Below are positions 57,218 through 64,000 of a stretch of 64,000 nucleotides of DNA, one piece after another. The stretch spans positions 16,823,001 through 16,887,000 of the forward strand of contig NC_083387.1 of the NCBI RefSeq assembly GCF_031755915.1. The letters run 5' to 3'. This DNA is from Ziziphus jujuba. Lineage: Eukaryota; Streptophyta; Magnoliopsida; Rosales; Rhamnaceae. The notes beneath the pieces are model-generated. The model was not told where the DNA came from. It ran no database searches and was given only the letters and a program-made list of their open reading frames with translations. Each line of letters begins with the position of its first letter. Within the stretch, counting starts at the first letter, position 1. The position numbers and the translations under genes are program-made.

Positions 57218-58867
57218 TTATTTTTGTATCCAATTGGAGAAAATGGATAGAATGTCCAAAAGAAACTTACAAAACTAATGGATTTTGAAAATGAGTGGTT
57301 ATTGCTAGTATTACACATTTCATTGTACAGGTAGTTGACTCTCAAATAAAGTTTAACTTGCGTACAATAATTTCTACTTAGATACAATAATTTTGACAAA
57401 TACTTGTTGCTTTCGTAGTTTTAGCCTTCTTGTGTCGATTATCAATCTAGATAATTCTCCTCTTACAATCCATCATAATACACGTAAAACGTTAGTAATC
57501 ATGAGTAATGAGAACCAGGCTAATAGATTACATTCAAGCTTATCACATAACTTGTTGATTTACAAAGCATGTATCCAAAACGTTTTTGTTTTTTTTTTTT
57601 TTTTTTTGGTGAAGCATGCACCCAAAACGTTGGTAATCGTAAGTAAGAGAATCAGGCACATTAGTAATCATGAGTGAGAGAATCAGGCTAATAGATTACA
57701 CCTAAGCTGATCACATTACTTCTTGATTTACATTCTGCAGAGTTTTATGCTCGACATAAAACTTTGAGCACTTCTGTAGGGCCTAGAAAAGCGCCTAATA
57801 GATTTAAAAACAAGTTCAATACTTTGTCCTAGAAAGTTTTGGCTCAAACCTAGATTAGTCTAAGTTTACTCAATTTTTGCCATATGAAATTGGACTAGTT
57901 TCGGTGAGCCATAAAATTCGCTGTCCGTATGTTGACATTTGTTGTCTTCAAATACAACATTGAATCTATCAATAGCGGGTCTTTTAATCCATTATAATGG
58001 TGTCTGCAGTGTTAAAATCAGATTGGTCGTCTGATCAAAGATAAATAATACAGAAACATATACTATGTCAACTTCTATATAGCTGATGTGATCACCCAAA
58101 ATCCGTAATATCACTAAATTGATAAACAAAATGGAAACACCAATGTTACGTTATTAATGAACACACACTAGCTAATTAAAATTCACCTTCATCTTGCTTC
58201 CCGCTTCTTTCTTGCTGCAAGTATTGTAAAAATCACATTTTTACTTATGATGTGATGCTTATTTTGAGGGTTTTGGTCGAGTTAATTTGTAGCTCCTTTG
58301 TTGCTTTTGGATTGGGGTTGTCAAATATGATGGGCCAGGGCCTAGCATGCGGCCTTTGAATGTAACGGAGAGTTATGATGTTTGCTGCCTAAGTATGTAA
58401 TGCATTAAGATGCATTTCTTTTAGACATGAGCTCAAGTATCCGAAATGAAATGTGAGGGTAATACTCTCTAAATATCCGATCAAATAAGAAAAGTAAATC
58501 TAAATTATTTCAATTACAAAACAATTAAAATTATACGGTCCAATTTATTTGGATTTTGCAAATCTAAATAAATTAGGATCCTAATTATATTATTTTATTT
58601 TTAAATAAATTTATTTTATTTGATATTTTTTCCTATGGAGATCCTAACTAAGAGCGTATATAAAGGGTCCTAAACTATGATACGAGGTACACACAATGAA
58701 TTACTTTTACACACCTACAGTTCTTTCTTTCTTCTGTTTTTAATCGAAAATCCAATCTTCCTCTTTTGACTTGACCAGTTAGAGAGTCTTTGGCCCAAGT
58801 TACATCAAGGCCTTCTAACAATATTTTTCTATATTTTGCAAGGTCATAGGTTTTTCAATAGTAAGGA
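57218..58867. other. Intergenic DNA with a 73 bp direct repeat
   Basis: The copies at 57491-57564 and 57661-57732 share TTAGTAATCATGAGT, CAGGCTAATAGATTACA and TTGATTTACA; a shorter third piece is at 57627-57660. The rest, to 58867, has no recognisable gene. Confidence 0.65.
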
Positions 58868-60616
58868 TGATACGTGTTAGGTCTAAAATATTGATGATTT
58901 GATGTCATATTTATAGCTTAATATTTGTTAGTTTGTGTTAATTTATTATGGAAATATACTTAATTATGTATTTTTTTTAACCTAGGTTAAGGAGGAAGAA
59001 TTTCAAGAAAACAACCATAAAAATGGATTCCTTGGGTTAAATTATGGTGGGAAACAAGATTTGAGCTCGAACGAACTAAGTATTAAAAATATTCCAAAAA
59101 GATACCTTGAAGATTCCATAAAGATTCTATCGGGAATTTCATGATGGAAGTGGATGTCATATGAATCATCACAATCTGAGGATTTCAAATATCTCGTTAT
59201 TTTTGAATTTCGAGGTGCGAGCAAAGAGTTATCATCATTTAAAATTTAGAATTTATAAAAAAGAATATTCTAGTTAATTCTCCACCATTGATCAAAAAAG
59301 GAAATCAAGGCAATTTGAGGGCAAAGATAAAAACAAGTGGCAATAATTGGTTAATTTATCATTAATGAGGCACATTTCATGTCACATGCTTCATTAAGGG
59401 TAAATTAGACTAATTAACTACTTTTTTAAAAGGAATTAGATAAAAAAAAAAGTAGTAGAGAGCAAGTAATATCAAGTTTTCTTTTTACACATAAAATTCA
59501 TCCAACCCTCTTCATGGCCTAAACAAGGTATCTTACAAGACTTCTGCATTGAAAATAAAGAGAGAAAAAGGTTCCCAAGGTCCTATATATATAGTTCCCA
59601 CCACATTGAAGGAAGAGATATAAGTTTAGAGAGTTATTTAAGAGCTTTTAGGATGCTTAAATAGAAACAAACCAAATTTTGGGAGTTTCTAAAGTTCTTT
59701 TAAGGGTTCTAGAGTTTTAAAGTTTTAGAGTTTTAGAAGATTAATTGGAGAGTTTGGAGGAGGCATAGAGACGTGGGCTTGCTTGGAGAAGAAGGCTACG
59801 ACTTTGAGAGCTCTTGGAGGATAATTTCTTCAATAGTTTTTATTCTCTTTTCCATTCTCTTTAATTGTGAATCTTATTATTTTTAATAATTATGGATGTT
59901 GAATTTATTTTTTCCATGAACTAGTTTTCATAGCTAGGGCTATGATGTAACACTAACTATGAAGGTTTAATTATTTTAATATATGTTGAGTTTTATTTAA
60001 TTAATAATATGTTTTGTTAATAAATCATTGGTATGCTTAATGCTTTCATAGGCCGGAAGGAATGAATGATTTTAATAATATTTGAGCTTGGAAAAGGATA
60101 ATATTATGGATCTCCAATGATTTACATGAATGCATAATTGATTGGAAAATAATTATGTCACATGCCATATTATTTGCTTAATCTATGCTTAATGAATTTG
60201 CATGATTTAATTTATAGGCCGGAAAGAATAAATTAAGTTATGTGAATGTTATCAATTGTGAGTGGAAACTACTTTTGATTAATTTTGTGATTAAGTGTGG
60301 TTAACAAAATTACTAGTTAATTAAATTCACATATTTAAGTAATTAAATTGGAATAGTTAGTGATGAAATCAAATGCCCTAATATTCATAATTATTCAATT
60401 CTCTCTCTAACTTGAAATTGATCTAATTTTAATTGATTGCTTTTGTTTAATTTAGTTTATTTATTTTCAATTGCCATCTTAAATTTTAGTTCAAATATTA
60501 TCAAAACCTAATTATCTTTGGTACTTAATTCTTAATCCCTTAGGTACGACAACCCTATTTTTCCACTTTATTACTTGAAAACAATTCATGCACTTGCGAG
60601 TTGATTTTACACATCA
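58868..60616 (+). repeat. 5' LTR of an Athila-like Ty3/gypsy element (limits estimated)
   Basis: The right end is well placed by the primer-binding site that follows (60623). The left end at TGATACGTGTTAGG (58868) is chosen because it begins with TG and gives about 1.75 kb, a usual size for Athila-type LTRs; the 3' LTR is missing, so this cannot be confirmed. A GCCGGAA..GAAT motif is repeated inside (60053 and 60218). Confidence 0.5.
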
Positions 60617-60622
60617 AGTTTT

Positions 60623-60640
60623 TGGTGCCGTTGCCGGGGA
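60623..60640 (+). other. Retrotransposon primer-binding site
   Basis: TGGTGCCGTTGCCGGGGA differs by one base from TGGCGCCGTTGCCGGGGA, the tRNA-Asp-type PBS used by Athila/Tat-type gypsy elements. It lies 6 bases after the LTR end. Confidence 0.8.
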
Positions 60641-61216
60641 TTAAGGCATTAATATTAATTCGGATTGGGTTTAGTAGTACTTTGAACATTGTTTTCTTAT
60701 TTTAATTTTTTTTATATTTATTTCTTAGTTTTGGTTTTAGTATGTTGCATGTTAGGGTTTTAATTCTTTACTTGTTTGGCCAACTTGCTTTGAATTTTAA
60801 TACTTATTTTGTGGTACTTGAAACCAAAATCGTGTTTTTAATTTATTGGTGTTTAGGTTACAAGTCTAGCATACTTAGGGATTTTATTATTATTTTTTAT
60901 TTGTTTGGTTGAATAAGATTAGGTTTAGCTTACTTTTAGTTGAAATTTTAGTTTGGCATGATTGTTAACTTTAAAAGCATACCTGCACAAAAGGGTTTAA
61001 TTTTTTGCATTCTTTTCGTTTGGTCCATTATTTCCTAGAGTTATTTTCATTTATCTTTTAGTTAAGTGTTAGTTTGTTTTTCTTTATTGCTAATTGATTT
61101 TAATTGTTAGATTAGTTAGCGACATTAGAATTCCAATTTTTGTTTTCTTGTTCAATTTTCTAATTTTCTTTCTAATTTATTTTCCTTGCTTTCTTTTTAG
61201 GAATTAGGTGTTGTGT
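60641..61216 (+). other. Untranslated leader of the Athila-like element
   Basis: T-rich non-coding sequence between PBS and gag, typical of this lineage. No open frame of note. Confidence 0.6.
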
Positions 61217-62773
61217 ATGAGTCATAGTGGTGATCAAGAGTTCAAGGAGGAAGTTGACTTGGAAAATAAACCAGCACCTAGAAAACAAGCCATAAGGGGT
61301 ACTTGGGTACGTATAGACCAAGGAACTCAAGAAGATGCAATGGCCAACCAAAGAGAAGATGATTTGCCCATATGTGAGTATGCCGCTCACAAGAAAGTTG
61401 GTGATTTGTCTTGCATAAGGAGACCACCCATTGAAGCAAACAATTTTAAAATTGAAGCATCTACTACTTCTTTGCTTAATAATGTTGAATTTTGTGGTTT
61501 GCCTCATGAAGATCCAAACATGCATATTTCTAGTTTTCTTTAATTGTGTGATATGTCTAAACAAAATGGTGTTTCTGATGATGCTTTTCGATTAAGACTT
61601 TTTCCTTGGTCTCTTAGAGACAAGGTAAAAGTGTGGTTAAATTCTTTACCTGCAGGTACTATCACTACATGGGATGTTATGGAGGCAAAATTCCTGGACA
61701 AATTTTTTCCTCCATCAAAGACCGCAAAATTGAAAAGTGATATAAATAATTTTTCTCAATGGGACCAAGAGACTTTGTATGATGCATGGGAGCGCTTCAA
61801 GGAACTATTAAGAAGATGCCCACATCATGGATTTCCAACATGGATACAGGTACAGACTTTCTATAATAGTCTAGATTATGGTAACAAACAATTGGTAGAT
61901 GCAGCTGCAGGAGGTTCTTTAATGAAGAAGAGAAAATCAGAAGCATTTGAATTAATTGAAGAGATGGCCCATAATAACTACCAATATCCAAGTGAGTGGA
62001 GACTAAATGGAAGAAGTCAAGTAAAGGCCGTGGAAGACGTTGATATTAACAACTTAGGAGCTCAACTTGCAAACCAATTCATGAAGACCTTGAACACTCG
62101 ATTTGGTCAAATAGGGGTGAATTCTATCCAATCTACTAATAATTTTTTATTTTGTGATTTATGTGGTGCTCATGATCATAAGAGTGTGGATTGGCAAGCT
62201 GGAAATCCCTTTGCTTCTGATGATGTTAATTTTGTAGGGAACTTTCAAAAGCAACAAAACAATCCATATTCTAACACATATAATCCAGGATGGAGGAACC
62301 ACCCAAATTTTTCATGGTCTAACAACAACCAACAAGGGTCTAATTAAGGACAAAGTGGAGGGTTTCAAAGACAACAATTCCAATCTCCATTCAACCAAAA
62401 GCCGTAACTTGCACATCAAAATCAAAATTCTTCTCAAGCTCAAACTCAATTTTCTTCACTTGAACAATCTTTGCAAGAGTTATCTAATAATACTAATTCT
62501 TTCATGTAGAGAACTGAGCAACAATTGACAAACCATAGTCAAATATTCAACAACCAAATGGCTACAATCAAAAGCTTGGAGAACCAAATAGATCAATTAG
62601 CAACTCAATTCCAAAGAAGTCAAGGAACTTTGCCAAGCCAAACGGAGAAGAACCTAAAGGAGCAGGTTCAAGCCATTACATTAAGAAGTGGAAAGCAAGT
62701 AGCCGGGCCTAAAGAAAGTGACAAAGGGATGGTAATTCTTGATGATGAAGATGAGAGAGCCCCACAGACTTAA
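61217..62773 (+). pseudogene. Athila-like Ty3/gypsy gag, interrupted
   Basis: Capsid precursor of a retrotransposon. From the ATG at 61217 it reads RRPPIEANNFKIEASTTSLL, FCGLPHEDPNMHISSFL, a TAA (61541-61543), then in the same frame MSKQNGVSDDAFRLRLFPWS, LRDKVKVWLNSLPAGTITTW, KFLDKFFPPSKTAKLKSDI, RRCPHHGFPTWIQVQTFYN and a region with CDLCGAHDHKSVD (a degenerate zinc knuckle: C..C....H....D). After stops at about 62344, 62405 and 62506, the tail reads NQIDQLATQFQRSQGTLPSQ and QAITLRSGKQV, which leads into protease in intact relatives. Similarity ends near 62775. No pol follows, so the copy is truncated. Confidence 0.9.
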
Positions 62774-62789
62774 CATCACACTTGGTCAC

Positions 62790-63130
62790 GCATGACAACT
62801 CAAAATCAAATGTGGAGCATAATGAGGCTATATGGTTCTGGATGTTTAATAGTTGTTAAGCCTAATTTATCAACCACAATGTTACTAATTACATTTGTAC
62901 AACTCCCACTATCAATAATCATACTACAAATTTTACCTTGGATTTCACATCGGATGTGGAAGATGTTTTCTCTTTGAATGTGTTCCTCATCTTTGTATAC
63001 AGTAAGGACCCTCCTTGCAACTAAGCTCAAGTCATCCCTTGAAGGTTAGAGTGTTTCGTGTTCCTCATGCTCATCATCTTCGACTTCTCCATATTCAATT
63101 TCAGTTTCAGCATCACTTTCTTCACTATAC
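62790..63130 (-). pseudogene. Protease fragment of the copy A gypsy family
   Basis: The minus strand reads MSLVARRVLTVYKDEEHIQR, ENIFHIRCEIQGKICSMIID, SGSCTNVISNIVVDKLGLTT, matching the protease region at 13791-14138. Here the D-S-G catalytic loop is intact. It lies in opposite orientation right after the truncated Athila gag. The acidic linker upstream (about 63030-63130) also corresponds to that of copy A. Confidence 0.8.
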
Positions 63131-63149
63131 CAAGGTTCTTACCTCAAAT

Positions 63150-63251
63150 ATAGGTAACGGGTCGAGGTCTTCCATTGATAACTTGTAATTAGACGGTCCT
63201 AATTCAATCTTTATTACGAGTTTAGAAGCAGGTCGCTCTAGGTTTGTATCA
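63150..63251 (+). repeat. LTR-end fragment of the copy A gypsy family
   Basis: TTACGAGTTTAGAAGCAGGT and CTCTAGGTTTGTATCA match the LTR terminus at 11048 and 16403 (reverse complement). It is on the plus strand, opposite to the protease fragment beside it. Confidence 0.6.
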
Positions 63252-64000
63252 AAGGAGGATGTACAAAATTGATTGTTGGTTTTATTCCTTCATTTTGAAA
63301 ATCACACAATTGGAAAACTTTTCTTAACACTAGCAATTAATAAGTTAATAAAGTGATATAAAATCATTAATATTTTATGCCTAACAAATATTCCCAAGCT
63401 TAGAATTTCTTAGTTCCTAACAAGCAGAGAGAAAAGAAATAAACATATAAAAACTTTAAAAAGCATGACGTAGTATTTTAATGGGTTGCCTCAAAGATTG
63501 CACATATTAATTCCAAAGTAGTTTCTAAGTAATCATGCAACTGAACACCCTATTTTCCATTCAACATATATATTACTTTCAAAGTGTGTATATAAGATAA
63601 TATTTAGCAATCCATATTATGCACTTGAATAAAACTACACTCATTAGAGATTGAAAATAAAATATTAACTACCATAAACTTAACATGATTAATTACCCTC
63701 CACTAATGTAGACAAATTGATTGAGCACAATTCAAGTCTCCAGGAAGTGCCAAACACTTGATCGATTTCACAAAGTGCATGGGTTGTTCAAGTAATAAAA
63801 TGAATAAGAATAATATTGTTTCCGTGAGGATTATATAAACTTGCAAAATTAGGACAATTACCATAATAATGATAATATAATGAAGATAATTGGAAAGAAT
63901 AAACACACATCATTGATATGCAAGGAAAACTATGAACCAAAAGTCTAGGACCTTGATTTTACTTAAAGCTATAATCAATTTTAATTCAATTATTAACAAA
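63252..64000. other. AT-rich intergenic DNA to window end
   Basis: No coding similarity or repeat structure was recognised. Confidence 0.6.

Noticed and set aside
61172..61564. 130-codon minus-strand open frame
   Set aside because: Antisense shadow of the Athila-like gag.
1..64000. CRISPR array, bacterial operon, rRNA gene or intact tRNA gene
   Set aside because: No regularly spaced repeats, ribosome-binding sites or complete tRNA/rRNA structures were found; the window is plant nuclear DNA.

Overview
This is a nuclear genomic window from a flowering plant, most likely a dicot. The evidence is two intron-rich genes with GT-AG splice sites and plant-type products, very AT-rich non-coding DNA, and a dense load of plant transposon families (Ty3/gypsy, hAT, PIF/Harbinger, TRIM, Mutator-like inverted repeat, SINE). 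I cannot name the species.

Only two conserved host genes are supported. On the minus strand at the left edge (exons at 3517-3434, 3335-3256, 2715-2534 and 128-21) lies the 5' part of COP9 signalosome subunit 8 (CSN8/COP9); the rest runs off the window. On the plus strand at 39682-54748 lies a complete 13-exon gene for an ERGIC3/Erv46-type ER-Golgi cargo receptor. All 13 exons join in frame to 384 codons. The two genes point away from each other and show no functional link.

The roughly 36 kb between them is a nest of transposons. From left to right it holds: a TRIM with two ~290 bp LTRs (5088-5737); a 350 bp TTA/TTG microsatellite; a decayed DUF659-type hAT transposase (8412-10990) whose likely C-terminal end reappears at 19828-20390; between those parts, two tandem minus-strand Ty3/gypsy copies sharing an LTR (11048-19795); a second hAT element (22709-27999) with a mostly readable but stop-containing transposase on the minus strand; and a PIF/Harbinger element (about 30305-37410, minus strand). 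The Harbinger transposase is split by a third hAT element (32393-36604) flanked by a near-perfect 8 bp target duplication. A tRNA-derived SINE with an 18 bp target duplication sits at 37735-37844.

Right of the cargo-receptor gene are a 1.9 kb element that is almost entirely an inverted repeat with a 9 bp target duplication (55310-57208), and an Athila-like Ty3/gypsy 5' part (LTR, PBS, gag; about 58868-62775). The latter ends against fragments of the first gypsy family.

All transposon proteins seen carry stops, frameshifts or truncations, so none looks autonomous. The most unusual points are an RNase H-type viroplasmin domain ORF inside the Harbinger element, the exact hAT-in-Harbinger insertion, and the 1.9 kb foldback element, which could make hairpin RNA. 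No bacterial-type operon, CRISPR array or rRNA gene is present.
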